Origin: a virus
Virus record (IMG/VR): IMGVR_UViG_3300037153_000341
Span: 1-31,843 of that record
Length of the DNA: 31,843 nt
Direction: 5' to 3' (one strand)
The translations under genes and the position numbers were made by a program. Shown piece by piece: positions 20,312 to 27,094 of this stretch. Within the stretch, counting starts at the first letter, position 1, and every line of letters starts with the position of its first letter. The notes beneath the pieces were generated by a model, which saw only the letters and a list, made by a program, of their open reading frames with translations, was not told the DNA's origin and ran no database searches.

Positions 20312-20485
20312 TCAGTGACCGGCGTCGCTAGATGCGTCCTGCGGCCAAAGGGCCCAGACGCCCGCGATGACGAGCATCGGCACGACCAGATAGAGCGCGT
20401 ACGGCGTGATGAAGAGGCCGAGGGCGAGGAAGAGGCCGCTGCCGATCACGCAACGCTTCGGCCCGGCCATCGTGGTAGTTCCCAT
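20312..20485 (-). CDS. Leftward two-helix membrane protein (moron-like)
   Basis: A 57-residue protein read against the structural operon. ATG at 20485 is preceded on that strand by GAAAGGA with 8-base spacing, a strong ribosome-binding site. Two hydrophobic segments, CVIGSGLFLALGLFI and YLVVPMLVIAGVWALW, suggest two membrane passes. Genes inserted backward between late genes are often lysogen-expressed cargo (morons), for example exclusion proteins. A holin is possible but the place is unusual. The 3' end lies 9 bases from the protease stop. It was easy to miss inside a longer frame. Confidence 0.6.
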   Translation of the reverse strand: MGTTTMAGPKRCVIGSGLFLALGLFITPYALYLVVPMLVIAGVWALWPQDASSDAGH

Positions 20486-20732
20486 CAGGTCGATCCTTTC
20501 GGTGAAGCAGTGGACGTGCCTGTCATAGAGCACTATCGACCGCGCCGCGCTCGTCTTTAGGCGCGACCTTGCACGCCAGCCGCGGTCGCGTCTACGATTG
20601 CGCGCGAGGCGCACCTTGCCGGGCGCTAGGTAGCCACCCGGCCGTACCATGAGGCCGCACCGCTGCCGCCTGACACGCTCTGAGGGCAACACCCGCCGAA
20701 CCTGAACGTACGAATTCGGAGGGGGTTGCACC
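20486..20732. promoter_or_regulatory. Gap between the leftward gene and capsid
   Basis: A 247-base stretch with no supported gene. It must hold the promoter of the leftward membrane gene; TATGAC (20522-20527 on the minus strand) is a weak -10 candidate. CGCGACC near 20562 and GGTCGCG near 20583 form a 7-bp inverted repeat. GGAGGGGG at 20718-20725 is the capsid gene's ribosome-binding site. Confidence 0.4.
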
Positions 20733-22001
20733 GTGAGCGGGAACGGCTCGCAGACGATTACCCGGATGCGGCTGGAGCGGCTCGTCGACGAGCGCGCCCG
20801 GCTCGCCGAGAACATGCAGGAGACGCTCCGCGCCGCCGAGGACGAGCGTCGGCCGATGAACGAGGTCGAGGATCAGATGCTCGCGCAGTGGCGCGGCCGC
20901 CTCCAGGAGCTCGACGACGAGATCGGCGTGCTCAGCTCCGACGTCCAGCGCGAGACGAACGCGCGTGACGTGTCGGCCGTCCTTCGCGCCGCCGACGACG
21001 GCCGGCCGCCCGAGCCGGACGAGCGGGGGCCGGTGTACCGGACGTTCGCGGCGTACGCGCGGGACGCGCTGCTCGTCCGCTTCCCGAATCTCGCCGCTCA
21101 GACCGGCGGTGACGCGCAGGCGATCGTCGAGCGGGCCCGTGAGAACCTCGCCCGGCTCGAACGCGTCCAGAACACCTTGACCGCCGACGTGCAGGGATTG
21201 CTGCCGCCGCAGCATCTCGCGCAGATCATGGACATCATCAACAAGTCGCGGCCCGTCGTTCAGAGCGCGCGCCAGCTCTCGCTGACGTCGGGACGGATGA
21301 CGTATCCGCGGATCACCGGCCGCCCGGAGGTGTTGAAGCAGGCGGCGGAGAAGACGGAGGCGGGCACCGCGAAGATGTCGGTGACGCTCGACACGCTGAA
21401 CGCCGACACCTACCTCGGCGGCGGCGACCTGTCCTGGCAGGTGATCAACTGGTCGACGCCGGACGCGCTGCAGTTGTGGTTCGACCTTGCCGCGGAGGCG
21501 TACGCGCACGAGACCGAGAAGAAAGCCTGCTCGGAGCTCGGCACCGCCGGCGGCGGCACGATCTCGAGCCCGTTGGGGACGACCGGGACGGAGTCGTTCG
21601 GCCAGTGGCGGCAGGCGGCGATCTCGGCGATCTCGACGCTCTACAACAACTCGGGCGGCCGGGCGATGACCGACACGCTGTACCTGTCGGCGCAACGGTT
21701 CTTCGCCCTGGCGGGGCTCGGCACCGACCAGGTGTTGCAGGTGTCGTCGGTCGGCACGCTCGACCTGACGACGATGACCGGCACCTGGGCCGGCCTCAAA
21801 GTCGTCGGCTCCTACGGGTTCGGCACCGGCTCGAACACGGCCGTCGTCGGCGACTCGTCGGCGCTTCTCGTCGCCGAGACGCCGGGGGCGCCGGTCGAGA
21901 TGCGGGCGGTCGAACCTGCGATCGGCGGCATGGAGGTCGGCGTCATCGGCGCGTTCCAGGCGAAGGTGTTCGACCCGGCCCGGTTCATGCACCTGAGCTA
22001 G
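20733..22001 (+). CDS. Major capsid protein (HK97 fold)
   Basis: A 422-residue protein from GTG after GGAGGGGG. Residues 1-110 are a charged coiled-coil region (RLERLVDERARLAENMQETL), the delta domain normally removed by the protease. The mature part includes MTYPRITGRPEVLKQAAEKT, DLSWQVINWSTPDALQLWFD, a GTAGGGTISSPLGTTG loop, ALAGLGTDQVLQ and the C-terminal VGVIGAFQAKVFDP, in HK97-fold order. It assembles the icosahedral head. Confidence 0.88.
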   Translation: MSGNGSQTITRMRLERLVDERARLAENMQETLRAAEDERRPMNEVEDQMLAQWRGRLQELDDEIGVLSSDVQRETNARDVSAVLRAADDGRPPEPDERGPVYRTFAAYARDALLVRFPNLAAQTGGDAQAIVERARENLARLERVQNTLTADVQGLLPPQHLAQIMDIINKSRPVVQSARQLSLTSGRMTYPRITGRPEVLKQAAEKTEAGTAKMSVTLDTLNADTYLGGGDLSWQVINWSTPDALQLWFDLAAEAYAHETEKKACSELGTAGGGTISSPLGTTGTESFGQWRQAAISAISTLYNNSGGRAMTDTLYLSAQRFFALAGLGTDQVLQVSSVGTLDLTTMTGTWAGLKVVGSYGFGTGSNTAVVGDSSALLVAETPGAPVEMRAVEPAIGGMEVGVIGAFQAKVFDPARFMHLS

Positions 22002-22013
22002 GGCGGAACCCGA

Positions 22014-22364
22014 GTGGCCGCCTACGCTGGAACGGCCGAGCTCGCCCGTGTGCTCGAGAAACGACGGCCGACCGTGGACGAGCTCGTCGCGATGGAACGC
22101 GTCCTCGACGCCGCCGCCTACGAGATCGACTACGAGCTCCAGGGCGGCTCCGCCACGTACGGGTCGCTCTGGTACGGGACGCCGTATCCGGCGCTCGTCG
22201 TCGAGGTGAACCTGGAGCGTGCGGTCGAGCACTGGAGCCAGGGGTACGCGCCGTTCGGGATCGTCGGGATGGGGGAGGCGACCCCGACGATGACCGGCAA
22301 AGACCCGTTCGACCGTCACGCCGCGAAGCTGGCGCCGCTAAAGGCGACGTGGGGGATCGCGTGA
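22014..22364 (+). CDS. Head-tail connector protein (gp6-like)
   Basis: A 116-residue protein from GTG, 12 bases after the capsid gene. A helical first half (ELARVLEKRRPTVDELVAME; RVLDAAAYEIDYELQGG) followed by a region with YPALVVEVNLERAVEHW fits the HK97 gp6-type adaptor fold encoded directly after capsid in this gene order. The call rests on position and helix pattern. Confidence 0.6.
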   Translation: MAAYAGTAELARVLEKRRPTVDELVAMERVLDAAAYEIDYELQGGSATYGSLWYGTPYPALVVEVNLERAVEHWSQGYAPFGIVGMGEATPTMTGKDPFDRHAAKLAPLKATWGIA

Positions 22365-22395
22365 TAAGTAACACTGGGATGCTAGCCTTACGCGC

Positions 22396-22974
22396 ATGGG
22401 GGGTGGCAAGCGGAAGCCCTGCGTCGTCGACGGCTGTCGGAATCTCTCGTCGCCGGGCCATCGCTGGTGCGCCACCCATCAGTGGCGCTGGCGTCACTAC
22501 CGCGACCTCGATCACGTACGGACATACCGGCCGGCCGAGGAGCGCTTCTGGTCACGAGTCGATTCGTCCGGTGCGTGCTGGCTCTGGACGGGCGGCCACA
22601 GCGGCGACGGCTACGGGGCTATCACCGTTGACGGACGAACCACCGGGGCCCATCGCTACAGCTACGGGCTCAACGTCGGGCCGATCCCGACCGGCATGTA
22701 CGTCATGCACACCTGTGACGTGCCGCTCTGCGTCAATCCAGCGCACCTGCGACTCGGGACGCCCAGTGACAACGGGGCCGACTCGGCTCGAAAGGCTCGC
22801 CGGCCCCGAGGCTCGAAGCAGCACGCGTCGAAACTCACCGAGGGACAGGTGCTCGACATGCGAGCCCGGTACGCCGCCGGCGGCATCACACAGAAGCAGC
22901 TTGCAGTCGACTACGGCATCAGTCACGCGCTCGTTAGCTTCATCGTCACGCGGAGGATCTGGAAGCACATCTAG
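22396..22974 (+). CDS. Free-standing HNH homing-type endonuclease
   Basis: A 192-residue protein interrupting the connector genes. An N-terminal zinc knuckle (Cys9, Cys14, Cys25, His28) is followed by the HNH_3-type domain CWLWTGGHSGDGYGAI, AHRYSYGLNVGPIPTGMYVM, HTCDVPLCVNPAHLRLGTPS with catalytic His105, Asn114 and His117. The C-terminus, LTEGQVLDMRARYAAGGITQ then KQLAVDYGISHALVSFI, is a DNA-binding HTH common in homing HNH enzymes. It has its own short spacers on both sides and no overlap, unlike its neighbours, which fits insertion. It probably cuts related phages lacking the insert. Confidence 0.88.
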   Translation: MGGGKRKPCVVDGCRNLSSPGHRWCATHQWRWRHYRDLDHVRTYRPAEERFWSRVDSSGACWLWTGGHSGDGYGAITVDGRTTGAHRYSYGLNVGPIPTGMYVMHTCDVPLCVNPAHLRLGTPSDNGADSARKARRPRGSKQHASKLTEGQVLDMRARYAAGGITQKQLAVDYGISHALVSFIVTRRIWKHI

Positions 22975-22989
22975 CAGGGCGGGGATCGG

Positions 22990-23472
22990 ATGAGCCTTCC
23001 CGACGTGCCGACGGCGATCGCGGCCCAGCTCGAGGCGGTGCTCGGCCCGGTCGTGCCGGAGCTGCAGGTCGTCGGCCATCGCTGGTTCAACCCGACGCCG
23101 CCGGCGCTCGACGTCTACCCGGCGCCGACGTTCCTGACCCAGAACGCGTTCCGGATCCACGAGGCGATCTGGACGGTACGCGCACGGGTCTCGACGGCGG
23201 ACAACGCGGCCGGGCAGGAGCTCCTGCTCGAGCTGCTCGACCCGTACGGGCCGGCGTCGGTGCGGGCTGCGCTCCGGTCCGACCCGACGTTCGCCGGTGC
23301 TGTCGAGGACTCCGGGCTCGCGCAGGACTTCCCGGACGCGTCCGGTTACCAGGTGTACCGCGACACCGACGCCGGCCCCGACTTTTTGGGCTGCGAGTGG
23401 ACGCTCCGGGTCGTGCTCGCCTTGCCAGCCGAGCCCGTTGCGGCGGGGCTCGTCGAGGCGGTGGAGCCGTGA
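22990..23472 (+). CDS. Head-tail completion / tail terminator-like protein
   Basis: A 160-residue protein with GGGG before the ATG. PDVPTAIAAQLEAVLGPVVP, then FRIHEAIWTVRARVSTADNA and a LLELLDPYGPASVRAALRSD helix suit the tail terminator family (a helix, a beta sheet, then the D-P-Y-G-P-x-S-V-R motif seen in actinophage versions). It would cap the tail tube. The stop overlaps the glycosyltransferase start (GTGA). Confidence 0.55.
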   Translation: MSLPDVPTAIAAQLEAVLGPVVPELQVVGHRWFNPTPPALDVYPAPTFLTQNAFRIHEAIWTVRARVSTADNAAGQELLLELLDPYGPASVRAALRSDPTFAGAVEDSGLAQDFPDASGYQVYRDTDAGPDFLGCEWTLRVVLALPAEPVAAGLVEAVEP

Positions 23473-24665
23473 GCCGTCTGTTGTTTCTCTCCAATGCTCC
23501 TTGGGCCAGCAGCGGCTATTCCGAACAGATGGCGCTGTTCGTTCCCAGGTTGCGCGACCAGGGGCATGAGGTCGCCATGCTTTGCAACTACGGCCTCCAC
23601 GGCCGCGAGACGAACTGGAACGGCGTCACCTGCTTCCCCTCCGACGGGCTGTGGGGGAACCTGAACCTGGCGACGTTCGTCGACCACTGGCGCGCCGACC
23701 AGGTGATCGCATTGTGCGACGCCTGGGTGCTCACCCCGGACAAGTGGCCGGACGGCCTGACAGCGGCGGTGTGGGCGCCCGTCGATCACTATCCGATCCC
23801 GCCGCCGGTTCTCGGTGTCCTCCAGTCGGACCGGATCCGGCCGGTCGCGATGTCGCGGTTCGGGTTCGAGCAGATGACCGCGTTCGAGCTCGACCCGCTG
23901 TACGTCCCGCATGGCGTCGACATTGAAATGTTTAGACCTCAGCCTGAGATCAAGGACGAGGTGCGGGACGAGCTCGGGATCCCCAGGGACGTCTTCCTCG
24001 TCGGGATGGTCGCCGCGAACAAGGGGAACCCGGCGGTGCCGCGTAAGAACTTCCCGGGCGCGTTCCTCGCGTTCTCGCAGTTCGCCCGCCGGCATGAGGA
24101 CGCCTGGCTGTACGTGCACGCGGAGGCGCAGGCGAGCCCGACCGGCGGCGGCGGCATGGCGTTGGACACGCTCGCGACCGTCACCCAGTGCCCGGCCGGC
24201 CGGGTCCGGTTCCCCTACGCGGCGGCGTTCCAGCTCGGGATCCCGCGGCAGGCGCTCGCGTACACGTATCAGGCGTTCGACGTGCTCCTCAACCCGAGCA
24301 TGGGGGAGGGGTTCGGGATCCCGCTGATCGAGGCTGCGGCGTCGGGGGTGCCGGTGATCGCCTCCGACCACTCCGCGATGACCGAGCTCACCCAGGCTGG
24401 TTGGCTCGTCGACGGCGACCCCTGGTGGGACGCCGCGCAGGAGAGCTTTTTCATCAGCCCGTTCGTGGCGGCGATCGTCGGCGCGCTCGAGGCCGCCTAC
24501 GCCGCGCGCGACGACAGGGATATCAGGGAGAGGGCGAGGGCGTTCGCGCTCGCCTACGACGCCCGTACGGTCACGGAGACGTACTGGCGGCCGGCGCTCG
24601 ACTCGCTCCTCGGCGACACGCAAATCCGCGAGCCGAAAACGCAACTCGCCGGGGCGGTCGTGTGA
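23469..24665 (+). CDS. GT4-family glycosyltransferase
   Basis: A 398-residue protein from GTG. The N-terminal half is a Rossmann-like acceptor domain (RLLFLSNAPWASSGYSEQMA) and the C-terminal half has the GT-B donor site: FLVGMVAANKGNPAVPRKNF, AFDVLLNPSMGEGFGIPLIE with the E-x7-E pair at 280/288, and ASGVPVIASDHSAMTEL. GT4 enzymes move sugars from nucleotide or lipid donors with retention. It is in the tail/connector cluster and coupled to a second glycosyltransferase; glycosylation of virion proteins is the likely purpose. The sugar and target are unknown. Confidence 0.85.
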   Translation: MSRLLFLSNAPWASSGYSEQMALFVPRLRDQGHEVAMLCNYGLHGRETNWNGVTCFPSDGLWGNLNLATFVDHWRADQVIALCDAWVLTPDKWPDGLTAAVWAPVDHYPIPPPVLGVLQSDRIRPVAMSRFGFEQMTAFELDPLYVPHGVDIEMFRPQPEIKDEVRDELGIPRDVFLVGMVAANKGNPAVPRKNFPGAFLAFSQFARRHEDAWLYVHAEAQASPTGGGGMALDTLATVTQCPAGRVRFPYAAAFQLGIPRQALAYTYQAFDVLLNPSMGEGFGIPLIEAAASGVPVIASDHSAMTELTQAGWLVDGDPWWDAAQESFFISPFVAAIVGALEAAYAARDDRDIRERARAFALAYDARTVTETYWRPALDSLLGDTQIREPKTQLAGAVV

Positions 24666-25315
24666 AACGGGCGCTCGTCACGTTCGCGACCGGCGACCAG
24701 ACCGAGCTGCTCGAGCTCGCCCTACCCGGGTTCGAGGCCTATGCCGACCGGCACGGCTACGACCTCCTGACCGACCCGCCGCGGCTGAACGTGCGGCCGC
24801 CGTCGTGGGGGAAGGTGATCCGCCTCTTGCAGACGCTCGGCCGCTACCAGGAGGTGCTCTGGGTCGACGCGGACGTGCTCATCCTCCGGGACGACGTGGA
24901 CGTCGCCGACGAGGTCGACCCCGACGCGTGGCAGGCGATCACCCTCCACGAAACCCGCGAAGGGTCGATCCCGTCGTGCGGCGTCTGGTACTGCCGGCCC
25001 GAGCTTCGGCCGGCGCTCGAAGAGATGTGGCGGATGAGCCGCTACACGAACCATCCCTGGTGGGAGCAGGCCGCGCTGCACGACGCGCTCGGCTACGGCG
25101 GCACACCCGTTCGTCTGCTCGCCCCGACCGACCTGTACGACCGCACCTGTTGGCTCGACCCGGGCTGGAACTCGCTCCGGCTCGAATACCCGGAGGGGCC
25201 CGAGGACGACCAGGCCAGGTTCGTCCACTGCGGCCCCGGGTCACGCGTGAGTTTCCGAGCAGAGCTCATGCGCGAACTAACCGCGCGGGAATTCGCGCAG
25301 AGAGGAGGCGTCTAG
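24662..25315 (+). CDS. Second glycosyltransferase, GT-A type
   Basis: A 217-residue protein from GTG overlapping the GT4 stop. ALVTFATGDQTELLELALPG, then PPSWGKVIRLLQTLGRYQEV and LWVDADVLILRDD with a D-x-D metal site at residues 69-71 fit the GT-A fold of the GT34/galactosyltransferase or GT8-like group. FVHCGPGSR near the C-terminus provides a late His. It probably adds a sugar together with its neighbour. Confidence 0.75.
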   Translation: MKRALVTFATGDQTELLELALPGFEAYADRHGYDLLTDPPRLNVRPPSWGKVIRLLQTLGRYQEVLWVDADVLILRDDVDVADEVDPDAWQAITLHETREGSIPSCGVWYCRPELRPALEEMWRMSRYTNHPWWEQAALHDALGYGGTPVRLLAPTDLYDRTCWLDPGWNSLRLEYPEGPEDDQARFVHCGPGSRVSFRAELMRELTAREFAQRGGV

Positions 25316-25483
25316 CTAATGCTTCGCCCGCGGTTGACGACGAGCGCAGCTACGCATCCTTTGCTTCACGACCGCTTTTCTGATCGTGCCGCGCCTCGAC
25401 GCGTGATAGCAGGCGAAGCCGCAGAACCGGCCGGCGTTGGAGCGGATGAAAACTCGTCCGCAGTGTTCGCACGTCTGAGTCAA
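25316..25483 (-). CDS. Leftward small zinc-finger protein
   Basis: A 55-residue frame from TTG on the minus strand. MTQTCEHCGRVFIRSNAGRF then CGFACYHASRRG gives Cys5, Cys8, Cys21 and Cys25, a complete CxxC...CxxxC zinc site, and a strongly basic tail (IRKAVVKQRMRSCARRQPR). The pattern matches the zinc ribbon that begins many phage HNH nucleases, so it may be a stand-alone relic of one. No clear ribosome-binding site. It lies backward in a 207-base gap between + strand genes; a 67-residue + strand frame here (25319-25522) has no domain pattern and is rejected. Confidence 0.5.
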   Translation of the reverse strand: MTQTCEHCGRVFIRSNAGRFCGFACYHASRRGTIRKAVVKQRMRSCARRQPRAKH

Positions 25484-25522
25484 CCGGCTAAGTCTAACAA
25501 GTTTGAAAGGAGTTGGCTTTAG

Positions 25523-25948
25523 GTGCCGAAATACCTTCTCACAAATGCGCTCGTCCAGGTGAACGGCCAGGACCTATCTCGGTTCGCGTTCAGTCTGGAT
25601 ACCCCGGATGAAAGGGAGCAGGTAGACGTAAGTGGATTTAACCCGACCGGGACGCAGGAGTTCCTGCCGGGCCAGCGGTCGCAGACGATCACGGTCGGGT
25701 TCCTGCAGGGGTTCGGGACGGGCGAGCCGCACCCCGTTTTGCGGCCGTTGTATGAGGGCGGCTCTGCGTTCCCGCTCCTGATCCGGCCGGACGCGACCGC
25801 TGCCGCGGGGCCGACGAACCCGACGTTCGGCGGTACGGCCAGCCTCTACGCGTACAACGGGTTGGCCGGCCAGCTGAACGCCCGTGGGGAGATCGAGGCG
25901 ACGTTCCGGCCGGCGACGGGCGGCGGCTTCGCCTGGGGGACGGCGTGA
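25523..25948 (+). CDS. Major tail (tube) protein-like
   Basis: A 141-residue protein from GTG with GAAAGGAG about 10 bases upstream. KYLLTNALVQVNGQDLSRFA, QVDVSGFNPTGTQEFLPGQR and SQTITVGFLQGF followed by a beta-rich half and ARGEIEATFRPATGGGFAWG fit a siphovirus tail tube subunit in size and gene order (before gp10-like and chaperone genes). A related minor tail protein is possible. Confidence 0.6.
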   Translation: MPKYLLTNALVQVNGQDLSRFAFSLDTPDEREQVDVSGFNPTGTQEFLPGQRSQTITVGFLQGFGTGEPHPVLRPLYEGGSAFPLLIRPDATAAAGPTNPTFGGTASLYAYNGLAGQLNARGEIEATFRPATGGGFAWGTA

Positions 25949-26037
25949 GGCTCCGCACCGACGTTGGTCTCGGCGATGTCGCGCTCGTCGTCATCGCCGT
26001 TTTCGTCGTCCTCGCGTACGCGAGCGGCTGGGGCTAG
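25945..26037 (+). CDS. Tiny single-pass membrane protein
   Basis: A 30-residue frame from GTG (MRLRTDVGLGDVALVVIAVF then VVLAYASGWG). Residues 9-27 are one hydrophobic segment. It overlaps the tail gene stop by GTGA and its TAG is followed directly by the next ATG. Membrane proteins are unexpected within tail genes; alternatively it only carries ribosomes to the next gene. Confidence 0.4.
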   Translation: MRLRTDVGLGDVALVVIAVFVVLAYASGWG

Positions 26038-26499
26038 ATGCTGGCCGGAGCTGTCGCACCCGGGGCCGCTGCGGGCGTTCACGTCAAGGGGCTTCGCGAG
26101 CTCCAGCAGGCGTTCGCGCTCGCCGAGCGGGAGGCGCGGCTGTTCGTCCGCGCCGAGCTCCGTCACGTCGCCGAGCCGATCCGGGCCGAGGCCGAGCAGC
26201 TCGCGCTGACGTCGATAAGCGGCATGGGCCGAAACCGGAAGTCGGCCAAGTGGGGAAAGATGCGGGTCGGCGTCACACGGACGCTCATCTACGTCGCGCC
26301 GAGACAACGCGGCCGGCTGACGAAACAGAACCCCGACCGCTGGGGCCGCGGCTACTACAAAGGCGACTTCGGCGGGCGGCTCATGCGGGTGGCGATGGAG
26401 CCGGCGCTCGAACACCACGCCCCCGACGTCGAGGCGCGGATGGAGCACGCGCTCGACCGGATGGCCGACCACTTCAACCGAGGAGGCACCGTCATATGA
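26038..26499 (+). CDS. HK97 gp10-like tail component
   Basis: A 153-residue protein. VHVKGLRELQQAFALAEREA, then ELRHVAEPIRAEAEQLA, GVTRTLIYVAPRQRGRLTKQ and ARMEHALDRMADHF follow the usual pattern of the gp10-like family (a helix pair, then a beta hairpin with a basic loop, then a C-terminal helix). Such proteins complete the head-tail joint. Start ATG abuts the previous stop; end overlaps the chaperone start by ATGA. Confidence 0.65.
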   Translation: MLAGAVAPGAAAGVHVKGLRELQQAFALAEREARLFVRAELRHVAEPIRAEAEQLALTSISGMGRNRKSAKWGKMRVGVTRTLIYVAPRQRGRLTKQNPDRWGRGYYKGDFGGRLMRVAMEPALEHHAPDVEARMEHALDRMADHFNRGGTVI

Positions 26500-26939
26500 G
26501 CGCGAACGAGACCGAGCGGCGCGAGGGCGGGTTCGAGCTCGACGGCCGCTTCTACCCGTGGCGGTTCTCCGAGATGGGGAAAGATCTGATGCTGATCGAC
26601 CGGATCGCCGGCATGGGACTGGTCGAGTTCTCCGAGGCGACCGAGAACGGCCTCGGTGAGTTGCGCGCCGGCATCCTCCTCACCCTGATCGCGACGTCGC
26701 TTCGTGCCGGCAACCCGGAGTGGTCGGTCGAGCGGATCGTCCGCACCGTCGAGGACCTGAACCTGTCCGACCTTACGCTCATGGGCGGCGCCGAGAAGGA
26801 GACGGAGAGCCCTCCTACGGTGGCGCCGACGCCAGACGGCGACGGCGCGCCCTCGAGATCACCGAGCAACGGTTCCTCGTCCTCACCGACCCCGCCGGTG
26901 AGCTCGGACTCCGAGGCGTGGTCAGAAATCCCGACGTGA
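26496..26939 (+). CDS. Tail assembly chaperone, short form (gpG-like)
   Basis: A 147-residue protein. FELDGRFYPWRFSEMGKDLM, LVEFSEATENGLGELRAGIL and VERIVRTVEDLNLSDLTLMG form the helical chaperone domain; the rest is a Ser/Pro/Thr-rich linker. In long-tailed phages this gene lies directly before the tape measure and is read both as a short protein and, after a -1 ribosomal shift, as a longer one. The downstream frame at 26849-27064 fits that exactly. The chaperone holds the tape measure during tail assembly. Confidence 0.75.
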   Translation: MSANETERREGGFELDGRFYPWRFSEMGKDLMLIDRIAGMGLVEFSEATENGLGELRAGILLTLIATSLRAGNPEWSVERIVRTVEDLNLSDLTLMGGAEKETESPPTVAPTPDGDGAPSRSPSNGSSSSPTPPVSSDSEAWSEIPT

Positions 26940-27064
26940 TGTTCCAGCCGTGGCTCGCGCACCTCTTCCCCGGGGTGACGCTCGAGCGGATCACGGCGGG
27001 GGACTGGACGCTCTCGGGTTACGTCGCGATGGCCGACTTCGCGCGCGACCACAGGGGGGGCTGA
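26849..27064 (+). CDS. Tail chaperone frameshift extension (gpT-like part of gpGT)
   Basis: A -1 frame relative to the gene at 26496, open without stops across the linker. From ALEITEQRFLVLTDPAGELG on it becomes a plausible folded domain (RNPDVMFQPWLAHLFPGVTL; ERITAGDWTLSGYVAMADFA) ending HRGG-stop. It has no ribosome-binding site of its own, so a fused gpG-gpT product through programmed slippage is likely. No textbook X-XXY-YYZ heptamer was found in the 26780-26860 part; GGGCGGC near 26783 and GCCCTCCTAC near 26810 are weak candidates. Coordinates give the supported domain, not an independent start. Confidence 0.6.
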   Translation, partial: ALEITEQRFLVLTDPAGELGLRGVVRNPDVMFQPWLAHLFPGVTLERITAGDWTLSGYVAMADFARDHRGG

Positions 27065-27094
27065 ACCTCGGCGCGCACGCTTGTCGTTTCCGTT

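Noticed and set aside
20592-22319. 575-residue minus-strand ORF opposite the capsid gene
   Set aside because: Mirror of the capsid frame; no recognisable domain and no start signal.
25319-25522. 67-residue + strand ORF before the tail tube gene
   Set aside because: No motif; the opposite strand encodes a complete four-Cys zinc site in the same interval, and the Shine-Dalgarno here belongs to the gene at 25523.
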